Origin: Oscillospiraceae bacterium | GTDB lineage: Bacteria; Bacillota; Clostridia; Oscillospirales; Ruminococcaceae | Assembly (NCBI GenBank): GCA_009781425.1 | Contig: WQYC01000015.1 | Coordinates: 1 to 55,710 of the forward strand | Length of the DNA: 55,710 nucleotides | Direction: 5' to 3' | Part shown: piece after piece, positions 46,571-54,707 of the stretch | How the letters are laid out: the number at the start of each line of letters is the position of its first letter | Numbering within the stretch: the stretch's first letter is position 1 | Notes under the pieces: model-generated | The model's input: the letters and a program-made list of their open reading frames with translations, nothing else | What the model was told of the DNA's origin: nothing | Databases searched by the model: none | Position numbers and translations under genes: made by a program

Positions 46571-48487
46571 GTGGCAAAAAAACAGTTTAAGGCAGAATCA
46601 AAGCGGCTTTTGGAGCTGATGATTAACTCTATTTACACGCACAAGGAAATATTTCTGCGCGAGCTTATTTCCAACGCGAGCGACGCGATGGACAAGCTGT
46701 ATTTTAAATCTATGACCGAGAATATCGGACTTTCGCGCGGGGATTTTGAAATCTTCATTGAAGCTGACGGCGAAAGTCGGACGCTGACGATTACCGACAA
46801 CGGAATCGGCATGACCAAGGACGAGCTTGAAGCGAACCTCGGCGTAATCGCGAAGTCGGGGACTAATGAATTTAGGAAACAAGTAGGGGACGGCGTCCCC
46901 GACGTCCCGTCAGAAGAAGATGAAATGAGCGTAATAGGGCAGTTCGGTGTTGGGTTTTATTCGGCGTTTATGGTTGCGAACAAGGTCGAAGTGCGCTCGA
47001 AATTCTACGGCTCTGATGAAGCGTTCCTGTGGACTTCCTCCGGCGCGGACGGCTACACGATTGAAGCGTGTGAAAAAGAAAACCACGGCTCGGAAATCAA
47101 GCTTTATATCAAGGAAAATCCCGCTTCCGATGACGAAAATCATGAGGACTACGAAGAGTTTCTGCTTGAATATAAAGTCCGCAGTATCGTGAAAAAATAC
47201 TCGGATTATATCCGCTATCCGATTAAAATGGAAAGCTTACAGCGCAAGAAAAAAGAGGACTCGGAAGAGTTTGAAGAAGTCAAGGAAATTCAAACACTGA
47301 ACAGCATGGTGCCGATATGGAAGAAGAATAAAAGCGAGCTGAAGGACGAGAATTACAACGAGTTATATAAGAGCAAGTTTCATGATTTTGTCGACCCGAT
47401 TGCACATATTCATTCCAAAACAGAGGGGACTGCGACTTACAACGCGCTGATTTTCATACCGAAAAAGCCGCCCTATGACTTCTATACAAAAGAGTACGAA
47501 AAAGGGCTCCAGCTCTATACAAACGGCGTCATGATTATGGAAAAATGCGGCGATTTACTGCCGGATTATTTCAGCTTCGCGCGCGGACTCGTGGACAGCG
47601 AAGACCTGTCGCTGAATATTTCACGCGAGATGCTGCAGCATGACAGGCAGCTTAAAATCATCGCGAAAAGTATCGAGCGCAGCATTAAAAACGAGCTGAA
47701 AAAAATGCTCAGCAACGAGCGCGAAAAGTACGAGGAATTCTGGAAGGAATTCGGCGCGCAGATTAAGTTCGGGATTTATAATACCTACGGGCAGGCGAAG
47801 GACGGCTTGCAGGATTTGCTGATGTTTTATTCATCGAGCGAGGAAAAAAACACGACGCTTGAAGAGTATGTCGTCAGAATGAAGGAAGACCAAAAGAGCA
47901 TTTATTTTGCTTCGGGCGAGAGCATTACGCGCATAAATGCACTGCCGCAGGTTGAGGCGGTGAAGGACAAGGGCTTCGAGATTTTATACTTGACAGACAA
48001 CGTGGACGAGTTCTGTTTGCAAATGCTCGTTGAGTATAACGAGAAGAATTTCATGTCGGTGCAGAGCGCGGATTTAGACCTTGAAACCGAGGACGAAAAA
48101 GCAGAAATTAAGCAGAAAAACACCGACAACAAACAGCTTTTCGAGCTTATGAGGGAAGCACTCGCGGACAAGGTTCAGGACGTGCGCTTCTCGCAGAAGC
48201 TGAAAACCCTGCCCGTCTGCGTTTCGGGCGCGGGCGCGCTGTCGGTTGAAATGGAGAAAATACTTTCGCAAATGCCCGGAGACAAGAAAGCAAAGGCGGA
48301 TAAAATTCTCGAGATTAACGCCAATCACGCGATTTGCGACAAGTTGCAATTCTTATATGATAACGATAAGGAAATGCTGAAGACTTACGCGGAAATTCTG
48401 TACAGCCAGGCGATGCTGATTGAAGGAATCAACCTTGAAAATCCGGCGGAGTTTGTCGGGCAGATTGCGGAGTTGATGACGAGGTAA
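46571..48487 (+). CDS. htpG: HtpG, Hsp90-family chaperone
   Basis: A 638-residue Hsp90. The N-terminal ATPase domain shows LLELMINSIYTHKEIFLREL, ISNASDAMDKL (catalytic Glu region), LTITDNGIGMTKDEL and IGQFGVGFYSAFMVA. The middle domain has the catalytic-loop region GLVDSEDLSLNISREMLQHD. The C-terminal dimerisation domain is present. The start codon is GTG 46571 after GGGGGAC. In the ATP-lid region, residues about 104-116 (KQVGDGVPDVPSEEDEM) are encoded partly by a short palindrome (GGGGACGGCGTCCCC) that looks like a repeat fragment; other HtpG proteins vary here. Confidence 0.96.
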   Translation: MAKKQFKAESKRLLELMINSIYTHKEIFLRELISNASDAMDKLYFKSMTENIGLSRGDFEIFIEADGESRTLTITDNGIGMTKDELEANLGVIAKSGTNEFRKQVGDGVPDVPSEEDEMSVIGQFGVGFYSAFMVANKVEVRSKFYGSDEAFLWTSSGADGYTIEACEKENHGSEIKLYIKENPASDDENHEDYEEFLLEYKVRSIVKKYSDYIRYPIKMESLQRKKKEDSEEFEEVKEIQTLNSMVPIWKKNKSELKDENYNELYKSKFHDFVDPIAHIHSKTEGTATYNALIFIPKKPPYDFYTKEYEKGLQLYTNGVMIMEKCGDLLPDYFSFARGLVDSEDLSLNISREMLQHDRQLKIIAKSIERSIKNELKKMLSNEREKYEEFWKEFGAQIKFGIYNTYGQAKDGLQDLLMFYSSSEEKNTTLEEYVVRMKEDQKSIYFASGESITRINALPQVEAVKDKGFEILYLTDNVDEFCLQMLVEYNEKNFMSVQSADLDLETEDEKAEIKQKNTDNKQLFELMREALADKVQDVRFSQKLKTLPVCVSGAGALSVEMEKILSQMPGDKKAKADKILEINANHAICDKLQFLYDNDKEMLKTYAEILYSQAMLIEGINLENPAEFVGQIAELMTR

Positions 48488-48497
48488 AATTTACGTA

Positions 48498-48524
48498 GCG
48501 GGAAAGCGCACTGCGCTTTCCCGC
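48498..48524 (+). terminator. hairpin after htpG
   Basis: GCGGGAAAGCGCA-CT-GCGCTTTCCCGC, a long GC stem followed by TCTTG; the U-run is weak. Confidence 0.6.
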
Positions 48525-48526
48525 TC

Positions 48527-48556
48527 TTGACAAAATATTACAGGATATGTTATAAT
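48527..48556 (+). promoter_or_regulatory. SigA promoter of type I locus F toxin mRNA
   Basis: TTGACA (48527-48532) and TATAAT (48551-48556), spacer 18 bp. Confidence 0.8.
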
Positions 48557-48645
48557 AAATATGCATAAAGGTTGTGCCACGCAACAAATTGCGGAAAATA
48601 GGCGACTTAGCTGAACCCCATCTTAACAGAAAGGGGGGATGCACT

Positions 48646-48729
48646 ATGGAAATGGTTTTGACGTTACTTGCATTATACTTAATGTTTCGGATAATCCAAG
48701 ATATAGAAAAAAGACCGCCTACCAGCTAA
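48646..48729 (+). CDS. small hydrophobic peptide, putative type I toxin (locus F)
   Basis: A 27-residue peptide (MEMVLTLLALYLMFRIIQDI followed by EKRPPTS) with one membrane helix and a charged tail. A strong AAAGGGGGG ribosome binding site precedes ATG 48646. The first half of the bidirectional terminator overlaps the C-terminal codons. The peptide differs from those at loci A-E but the cassette design is the same. The toxin function is inferred. Confidence 0.65.
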   Translation: MEMVLTLLALYLMFRIIQDIEKRPPTS

Positions 48730-48790
48730 AGTATCGGTCTTTTGACTTTACGCTCAGCTAACCGCTTATCTTCACGGTACAGCCTTTATC
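48706..48790 (-). ncRNA. antisense RNA of type I locus F (putative antitoxin)
   Basis: Minus-strand promoter TTGACA (48820-48825) and TATAAT (48797-48802), spacer 17 bp. The RNA of about 85 bases ends at the shared terminator. Its leader shares an ATAAAGG-TGT-CC box and TTAGCTGA with the toxin mRNA leader, so the two RNAs start alike; AGCT is self-complementary and could seed loop-loop pairing. Confidence 0.65.
48709..48743. terminator. bidirectional terminator of locus F
   Basis: AAAAGACCG (48709-48717) and CGGTCTTTT (48735-48743) form the shared stem, with A and T tails. Confidence 0.8.
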
Positions 48791-48852
48791 ACTTGTATTA
48801 TAACATGAAAATTTATATATGTCAAGCATCTATTTAATATAGGGGTAATATT

Positions 48853-49260
48853 ATGAAAAAAATTATATCAAACAAGGTATTTTTATATTTCATTCCTCCT
48901 GTCTTTTGCCTGTTGACTATCATTTTTTGGGTTTTAGAAAACAAATATGACGACATTGACTTTATTTCAATATTCAGTATTATATACGTTACTTTTCTTG
49001 TTCCTGTATATTTGATTGTGTTAAATATACGCATAAAAGATATGAAGATAATCTTAAAAATTATTTTTAGTTTCACGTTAAGCATTTTAAGCACAGTGAT
49101 TAGTTATTTCAATTATGGCATAACAACAAGCACACTTTTCACGCCAGACCTTGGAACAAGAGGCATTGTCTTTTATGAATTTATTATTTCTTGCGGAATA
49201 TTAGCAATATTTTTCGTTTTTTACTTTATATCTAAACTAATGAATTACGAAAAGCAATAA
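48853..49260 (+). CDS. small integral membrane protein, 135 residues
   Basis: The family is not recognised. Four hydrophobic helices are visible: about 9-27 (FLYFIPPVFCLLTIIFWVL), 36-58 (DFISIFSIIYVTFLVPVYLI), 66-88 (MKIILKIIFSFTLSILSTVI) and 108-130 (IVFYEFIISCGILAIFFVFY). It is much more AT-rich than htpG and the following genes, which suggests lateral transfer. A weak ribosome binding site (AGGGG) lies before ATG 48853. It follows the locus F cassette; immunity or transport roles are only guesses. Confidence 0.65.
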   Translation: MKKIISNKVFLYFIPPVFCLLTIIFWVLENKYDDIDFISIFSIIYVTFLVPVYLIVLNIRIKDMKIILKIIFSFTLSILSTVISYFNYGITTSTLFTPDLGTRGIVFYEFIISCGILAIFFVFYFISKLMNYEKQ

Positions 49261-49279
49261 AAATAAGGAAGTATAAAAC

Positions 49280-49714
49280 ATGAAAGCTTTTTCAAACGGC
49301 ACATTCGGGAAAGTCCATGTCCTTCGGCTTGACAGCGGCGATTTTCTTCTTGAAAGTATTGAAGAATTCGTGAAAACGCAGGGGATTAAAAACGCTGTGG
49401 TTCTTTCGGGAATCGGCACGCTTGATTATTGCACGATTTACATGGTTTTAACGACAGATTTTCCGGTTGAGAAGCACTTTGCGAAATGGGAAAACAAGCC
49501 TTTAGAATTAGTGTCCGTTGACGGCGTAATCGCTGATGGTCACATACATTTGCACGCGGTCGTTTCTGATTGCAAGGGCGCGTATGCGGGGCATTTGGAG
49601 CAGGGGTGCAGGATTTCTTATTTGGGCGAGATTGTTATTGCGGAAATGGACGGATTCAATTTTGAACGCAGATTAAACGAACAGGGAACTAATTTATTGG
49701 AGGATAAATCATGA
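49280..49714 (+). CDS. PPC/DUF296-domain protein
   Basis: A 144-residue protein with the 'plants and prokaryotes conserved' (DUF296) domain: VLRLDSGDFLLESIEEFVKT, NAVVLSGIGTLDYCTIYMVL and DGHIHLHAVVSDCKGAYAGH, where the histidines are the conserved metal-binding set. In plants such domains accompany AT-hook DNA-binding proteins; bacterial stand-alone forms have no settled function. The gene overlaps the next (RraA-like) by four bases, so they are translationally coupled and may act in one pathway. Confidence 0.88.
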   Translation: MKAFSNGTFGKVHVLRLDSGDFLLESIEEFVKTQGIKNAVVLSGIGTLDYCTIYMVLTTDFPVEKHFAKWENKPLELVSVDGVIADGHIHLHAVVSDCKGAYAGHLEQGCRISYLGEIVIAEMDGFNFERRLNEQGTNLLEDKS

Positions 49715-50424
49715 GCGGTTTAAACAGAGCAGAAATTCTCGAAATGTACAAGGACTTCCGCGTGACCGACGTGCGCGACGGCATGGACTGGTGCGGTTAT
49801 CACCATTACGGCTCAATGCACCACAGCATAAAACCGCTTTGGAGAAGCCTCAAGACTTACGCAGGCTTTGCGCGGACTGCGCGTTATCTGCCTTTTGAAG
49901 GTCCGCTTCCGAAGGTTACGGGCGACGAATACACCGAGTGGTCAAACTGGTACTACGGCAACGTTTGCACCGATAAGTGGACTGACGATATTATCCCCGG
50001 CGATTTCATCGCGCTTGATGTTTGCGGGATTGACGTTGGGCTCCTCGGCTCGAATAACACGCTCAACTGCGTGAATAAAGGCGCGGTCGGCTTCGTGCTT
50101 AACGGCGGCGGGGTGCGTGATACAGACGAGGTGATTTTGCAAAAGATTCCTGTGTTCACCGGTCATGTTTCGCAGGGTATGGACCAGGCGCGGATTCGGT
50201 ACTTAGAAAAAGATATTCCTGTTGCTATCGGCGGGGTTGCGGTTTATCCCGAGGACTTGATTGTCGCGGACGGCGACGGGGTAATCGTAGTGCCGCAGAA
50301 GCTGATTTATGACGTGTATAAGTACGCTTACAAGGAGCTCAAAAACGACAGAGTCGCGCGCCGCGCGCTGTATGAAGCGGGTGGGCGTGAGCTTGATGAA
50401 ACTGTGGAGATATTAGAGAAGTAG
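49711..50424 (+). CDS. RraA / HMG-aldolase-like protein
   Basis: A 237-residue protein of the RraA family, which includes 4-hydroxy-4-methyl-2-oxoglutarate aldolases and the RNase E inhibitor RraA. Characteristic parts are VTDVRDGMDWCGY near the start, LGSNNTLNCVNKGAVGFVLN followed by GGGVRD (metal/substrate loop, G-x-RD), VAIGGVAVYPEDLIVADGDG and VIVVPQKL. RNase E regulation is unlikely in a Clostridium-like cell, so an aldolase or decarboxylase role is more probable. ATG 49711 overlaps the PPC gene. Confidence 0.88.
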   Translation: MSGLNRAEILEMYKDFRVTDVRDGMDWCGYHHYGSMHHSIKPLWRSLKTYAGFARTARYLPFEGPLPKVTGDEYTEWSNWYYGNVCTDKWTDDIIPGDFIALDVCGIDVGLLGSNNTLNCVNKGAVGFVLNGGGVRDTDEVILQKIPVFTGHVSQGMDQARIRYLEKDIPVAIGGVAVYPEDLIVADGDGVIVVPQKLIYDVYKYAYKELKNDRVARRALYEAGGRELDETVEILEK

Positions 50425-50434
50425 CGGGTGAAAA

Positions 50435-51085
50435 ATGAAAATAGTTATAATAAATGCAAGTCCGCGCAAGGCAGGCGCAACCGCGAAAATACTTAATGAG
50501 TTCGCAGAAAATCTGTCTGCGAAAAGCGGCGTTGAAATCCAAAATATAAATCTTTCGGATTATAAGCTTGAATTTTGCGCGGGCTGTTGTAACTGTTACA
50601 AAACAGGAGTCTGCCACATAGACGACGATGCAGAGTTGATTTCCGCGTTTATAGACAAAGCGGACGGCGTAATAATCGGAACGCCGAATTACGTCAGCAA
50701 TGTTTCGGGGCAATTGAAAACACTGATTGACCGCGGACATTTTGTGATTGAGCAGCTTCTGAAAAACAAGCGTGCAATCGGCGTTGTAACTTACGAAAAC
50801 GCTGAGGGAAACGCCGCATTAAAAGTATTGAAAAAGCTCTGCGTTTTTTCGGGCGCGAGGACGTTTGCAGGGCTTGTTGTTAAACTGCCGTTTGGTGCAA
50901 AGCCGCTGGTAAGCGGGAAAATCAGGCGCATGAGCAATCGTTTCTATAAAAATAAATCTGCAAGCTTTATAAATTCTGTAGTGCATTTCTTTGTTTTTAA
51001 CTTCGGAATCAAGCCCTTTGTTTTGCGGAAAGGCGAGCAGTACAGCGGCGTAAAAGAGCATTGGCAGAGGAGAAATATATGCTAA
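50435..51085 (+). CDS. flavodoxin-fold NAD(P)H-dependent FMN reductase
   Basis: A 216-residue flavoprotein. The FMN phosphate loop is IINASPRKAGATAKIL; FCAGCCNCYKTGVCHIDDDA is the cysteine-rich segment found in iron-sulfur flavoprotein-like reductases; IIGTPNYVSNVSGQLKTLID binds the flavin ring. The C-terminal 50 residues are basic. It precedes an EFR1 flavodoxin/ferredoxin that starts within its last codons, suggesting a shared electron-transfer role in an anaerobe. The ribosome binding site is a weak GGGTG. Confidence 0.88.
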   Translation: MKIVIINASPRKAGATAKILNEFAENLSAKSGVEIQNINLSDYKLEFCAGCCNCYKTGVCHIDDDAELISAFIDKADGVIIGTPNYVSNVSGQLKTLIDRGHFVIEQLLKNKRAIGVVTYENAEGNAALKVLKKLCVFSGARTFAGLVVKLPFGAKPLVSGKIRRMSNRFYKNKSASFINSVVHFFVFNFGIKPFVLRKGEQYSGVKEHWQRRNIC

Positions 51086-51825
51086 TCTTTTACTTCTCAG
51101 GCACGGGAAATTCAAAATACATAGCGCAATTATTCGCGCAGAATATGAACTGCGCGTGTTGCTCAATTGAACAGCACGCGCAGTTTGATATGCTGATAAA
51201 ATCTGCGGAAACGATTGCGTTTTGCTACCCTGTTTATTTCTCGCGAGTGCCGCGTATTATGCGCGAGTTTGTGCAAAAATATATGAGCTCATTTGAAAAT
51301 AAAAAGCTGATTATTTTCTGCACACAGCATATGTTTTCGGGGGACGGTGCGCGGGCGTTTTACGCGCTGTTTCCGAAGAATTATCTGCGTGTTATTTACG
51401 CCGAGCATTTTTTCATGCCGAGCAATGTTACGCCTGTCACAACTGACGACAAAAAAATCAAGAGCTACATAAAAAAAGCCGCGCCGAAAATGCAAAAAGT
51501 ATGCGACAATATCAAAAGCGGAAGAAGCTACAAACGCGGATTTAATATAGCTTCGCGTGCGCTCGGTTTAATTCAGGCACCGCTCCTTGCGCCTGCCGAA
51601 AGGAAAGCGTGCAGAGACATAAAAATTACACACGACTGCACACTTTGCGGAATTTGCGTTTCTTCATGTCCTATGCAGAACTTGAAAATCGAGAGCGGTG
51701 CAGTTGCTCATAAAAACAACTGCACGGTTTGCTACCGCTGTATCAATAAATGCCCGCAGAAAGCAATTAATTTTTTCAGTGCAAGAATAAAAAAGCAGTA
51801 TTATTTCAAGGAGGAATTGAAGTGA
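51079..51825 (+). CDS. EFR1-type flavodoxin-ferredoxin fusion
   Basis: A 248-residue protein. Residues 1-150 form a flavodoxin-like domain (FYFSGTGNSKYIAQLF, FCYPVYFSRVPRIMREF). The C-terminal 60 residues carry two 4Fe-4S clusters, CTLCGICVSSCP and CTVCYRCINKCP. EFR1 family proteins are expected to move electrons between flavins and iron-sulfur centres. ATG 51079 has AGGAG upstream; a TTG at 51061 is a weaker alternative. It overlaps the upstream reductase gene and the downstream GH2 gene (GTGA). Confidence 0.92.
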   Translation: MLIFYFSGTGNSKYIAQLFAQNMNCACCSIEQHAQFDMLIKSAETIAFCYPVYFSRVPRIMREFVQKYMSSFENKKLIIFCTQHMFSGDGARAFYALFPKNYLRVIYAEHFFMPSNVTPVTTDDKKIKSYIKKAAPKMQKVCDNIKSGRSYKRGFNIASRALGLIQAPLLAPAERKACRDIKITHDCTLCGICVSSCPMQNLKIESGAVAHKNNCTVCYRCINKCPQKAINFFSARIKKQYYFKEELK

Positions 51826-53609
51826 AAAAGCCGAAGAACTTTCAAGAGGGGATTCATACTGCGGACTTCTGGGATTTTTATAAAGAAAAGCTGATACAGG
51901 ATTCGGTCATCGCCGACTTTTCTCGTGAGAAAATAAGCCTTAACGGCGACTGGAAATACGGGATTGACCAGTACGACACCTGCCTGCGGAATCGTTGGTG
52001 GAGCGAGCACGAGTATGACGGCGGCGGGCGCGCGCTTCCGCTTGACTACAGCTTTGACGAGTGGGAAAGCGTTGAAATCCCCTGCTGCTGGAACTTGCAA
52101 AGTGAGAAGCTGTTTTTGTACGAGGGCGGCATGGTTTATACGCGGAAATTCACTACTCCCCCCATATCCCCCCTCGAAGAGGGGGGCGTAAATGAGCGCG
52201 TGTTTATAAAATTCGGCGGAGTCAGCGGGCGCGCCGCGGTGTTTGTGAACAAAGCCTTCATGGGGCTTCATGAGGGTAGCAGTACGCCGTTTTGCGTTGA
52301 GGTCACCGATGTTTTGCAACCCGAAAACCGTATTCTTGTCGCGGTGAACAACACTCGCCGCGCGGACGGCGTTCCTATGGACAACACCGACTGGTTCAAC
52401 TACGGCGGGATTTACCGCGATGTAGAGCTGATTCGCCTGCCTGAGGTTTTTATAAAAGCTTTTCATGCCGGCTTTAAGGCGGGGAATATTTTCGCGAGAG
52501 TTTCAGTTGACGGAGCAGAATCGGGAACAGCAGTTCTGCGAATCCGCGAGCTTGGGATTGAAGCAGAATTTGATATTAAAAACGGCGTTTCTGTTCCTGC
52601 AAGTCCCGAGCTTTGGGACGTTGATAATCCTAAGCTTTACGATGTCGAAATTGAATTCGGCGGCGATAAAATTTCCGATAAAATAGGCTTCCGCGAGATT
52701 AGTGTGCAGGGGCGTGAGATTCTTTTAAACGGCAGAAGTATCTTTCTTAGAGGTATCAGCGCGCACGAGGAAAGCGTGAAAAACGGCAAGGCTGTGACCG
52801 AGGAAGAAATCCGCGAGAACTACGCTTTAGCCAAGGAAATGAACTGCAATTTCATGCGGCTTGCGCATTATCCGCACTCAGAAGCCGCCGCGAGAATCGC
52901 CGATGAAGTCGGGATTTTGCTGTGGGAGGAGATTCCTGTTTACTGGGCGATTGAGTTTCACAATCCCGAAACGTATGATAACGCAGAAAATCAGCTGACA
53001 GAGCTGATTACGCGGGATATAAACCGTGCGAGCGTAGTCGTTTGGTCGGTCGGAAACGAGAACCCCGATACCGATTCGCGCTTTGAATTTATGGGCAGGC
53101 TCGCGGACAAGGCGCGGGAAATCGACGGTACGCGCCCGATAACTGCGGCTTGCCTTGTTGACCACGGCACGCTGAGGATTGCGGACAGACTGATTGAAAA
53201 GCTTGATATAATCGGCATTAACGAGTATTACGGCTGGTATGACCCCGATTTCTCGAAGCCGCCGAAGGTCTTTGAAAACAGCAGTCCGGAAAAACCTGTT
53301 ATAATCAGCGAATTCGGCGCGGACTGCAAGGCGGGTTTCACACAAAAGCGCGGCACACGCGATGATATGTTCAGCGAGGAATTTCAGCTTGATGTCTACA
53401 AAAAGCAAATCGAAACGCTGTCCGCAATTGAGTATATAAAAGGCATCAGCCCGTGGATTTTTTACGACTTCCGATGCCCGCGCAGACTGCATTATATGCA
53501 GGATTATTACAACATTAAAGGCTTGCTGTCGGCGGATAAGAAATATAAAAAGAAGGCTTTTTATGCCATGCAGAAATTTTATGAGAAGAAAGAAAAAGAC
53601 GCTCTGTGA
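51822..53609 (+). CDS. GH2 glycosidase (beta-glucuronidase/beta-galactosidase type)
   Basis: A 595-residue cytoplasmic GH2 enzyme. The sugar-binding jelly-roll domain (about 30-180) and immunoglobulin-like domain lead to a barrel with MRLAHYPHSEAAARIADEVG, the acid/base Glu in VVVWSVGNENP (about 413) and the nucleophile in PVIISEFGAD (about 497). The length and these motifs resemble beta-glucuronidase. The start is GTG 51822, overlapping the EFR1 stop. Residues about 110-123 (TTPPISPLEEGGVN) come from a palindromic repeat fragment inserted in frame in a surface loop. A terminator follows. Confidence 0.9.
   Translation: MKKPKNFQEGIHTADFWDFYKEKLIQDSVIADFSREKISLNGDWKYGIDQYDTCLRNRWWSEHEYDGGGRALPLDYSFDEWESVEIPCCWNLQSEKLFLYEGGMVYTRKFTTPPISPLEEGGVNERVFIKFGGVSGRAAVFVNKAFMGLHEGSSTPFCVEVTDVLQPENRILVAVNNTRRADGVPMDNTDWFNYGGIYRDVELIRLPEVFIKAFHAGFKAGNIFARVSVDGAESGTAVLRIRELGIEAEFDIKNGVSVPASPELWDVDNPKLYDVEIEFGGDKISDKIGFREISVQGREILLNGRSIFLRGISAHEESVKNGKAVTEEEIRENYALAKEMNCNFMRLAHYPHSEAAARIADEVGILLWEEIPVYWAIEFHNPETYDNAENQLTELITRDINRASVVVWSVGNENPDTDSRFEFMGRLADKAREIDGTRPITAACLVDHGTLRIADRLIEKLDIIGINEYYGWYDPDFSKPPKVFENSSPEKPVIISEFGADCKAGFTQKRGTRDDMFSEEFQLDVYKKQIETLSAIEYIKGISPWIFYDFRCPRRLHYMQDYYNIKGLLSADKKYKKKAFYAMQKFYEKKEKDAL
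52153..52192. repeat. palindromic repeat fragment in frame within the GH2 gene
   Basis: Contains CCCCCCTC-GAA-GAGGGGGG flanked by a CT-rich left end. It encodes the loop TTPPISPLEEGGVN. It is a third in-gene palindrome beside those in DUF368 and AICAR transformylase. Confidence 0.65.
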
Positions 53610-53623
53610 GCGTCTTTTTCTGT
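53593..53623 (+). terminator. terminator after the GH2 gene
   Basis: AAAAAGACGCTC-TGT-GAGCGTCTTTTT, a perfect 12-bp stem followed by CTGTTT. Confidence 0.92.
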
Positions 53624-53624
53624 T

Positions 53625-53650
53625 TGCGGATAACAGGACTTGAACCTGCA
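53625..53650 (-). tRNA. 3' remnant of a tRNA gene (T arm and acceptor end)
   Basis: On the minus strand, GCAGG-TTCAAGT-CCTGT forms a proper T arm, followed by the seven acceptor bases TATCCGC and discriminator A. A matching 5' half beginning GCGGATA is absent upstream, so this is only the 3' end. Such duplicated tRNA 3' ends mark integration sites. The sequence to the right is AT-rich accessory DNA. Confidence 0.55.
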
Positions 53651-54070
53651 AGTCATTACTGACATACGGACCTGAAACTCACAGCTCAAAATTACCGTAG
53701 AAAACTTTGAAGTCTTTAAGGTGATTTTAGAGACCGGCAAATTCAGTGTGCAAAAGGTTTTAAGTCTATTTTCCGCTTAATTCCGCCACTTATCGTATAT
53801 GGTGATTTTCGGGTCTGCCAAAACATTTTGGCAGACATTCGGCAGACAGGGGGCTATTTTTAATAATTTTAGAATGCGACTGTTTAAGCAGTCGTGATTC
53901 TTATTTATAATTAATCATGAACCCTCAGTCATGTTGAATTCATTCTGGGTGTCCACCCAAATAAAAATATTGTTTATTTACATCTAAGGTCCAATCTTTA
54001 AGTGAGGAAAGCCTATTAAAGATAACAATTCCTCGCCCGTGCCCCCCAAAGATGTATCTATTATAATTCT
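53651..54070. other. gene-free accessory DNA, 420 bases
   Basis: No convincing gene is visible on either strand. It holds a hairpin (CTGCCAAAA/TTTTGGCAG at about 53816-53835) followed by a second GGCAGAC and a T-rich run, and scattered short frames that look like remnants. The base composition is more AT-rich than the GH2 gene to the left. Confidence 0.6.
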
Positions 54071-54580
54071 CTATTGGATATTGAATCCCATAGCTACCCT
54101 CGGGTCTTTATTAGGCTCTGTTGTATGAATTTCAGCTTCTATTTCTATTCGATGCTCTTTCTGAGTGGCGAGCAATCGCTCATAGTAAAAGGAGTTCACC
54201 TGCCGCTCAAGCTGTCTAATCGTCCAACTCTCATCCGCACATTCTTTCAAATAGAACTCGCGATGCTGTGGTTCTTCCACCCGCATAAGAATACGATAAT
54301 GTGACCAACTCAATTCGGTACGCAGTGTGGACCGAATTGGAAACGCTTGATAAAATTGTCGCATATTCCTTAAACTACGCACCGCAAATCCTTTTCCAAA
54401 CTCGGCTGTCAGCCGTTCGGATAGATATTGCAAGAGGTTCTTGCCGTATTCGGCACGCTCGCCAATTGCTTCGGCGATTTGCTGACCAATTTCCCAATAA
54501 GCCACGACCATTGTAGAATTAATGGCTTTTACTACGCTTGTCCGCGCCAACTCAAGGGTATTTCTTATATCTTCATACAC
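54071..54580 (-). pseudogene. truncated DUF1016 / YhcG-like nuclease, N-terminal part only
   Basis: A 169-residue frame matches the N-terminal domain of DUF1016 proteins: VVKAINSTMVVAYWEIGQQI, EYGKNLLQYLSERLTAEFGK, SLRNMRQFYQAFP and LSWSHYRILMRVE. Full-length members are about 330-380 residues, with a C-terminal PDDEXK nuclease domain. Here the frame ends shortly after the central helix (HTTEPNKDPRVAMGFNIQ) and no nuclease motif follows. It is probably a decayed remnant, though stand-alone N-terminal domains exist. No clear ribosome binding site precedes it. Confidence 0.7.
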
Positions 54581-54707
54581 TTTTGAATTAGATTGTCAAG
54601 GGGTTTTGAGAGATTTTTAAAAAAATTGCCGTACTATTTAGAGTACAGCAAATTATATGAGTCAAAACTATGATAATAGAAAAGCAATCACGAATTGTTA
54701 AAATCTA

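Noticed and set aside
52878-53651. 257-codon minus-strand frame opposite the GH2 gene
   Set aside because: It runs through conserved GH2 active-site codons and has no motif of its own.
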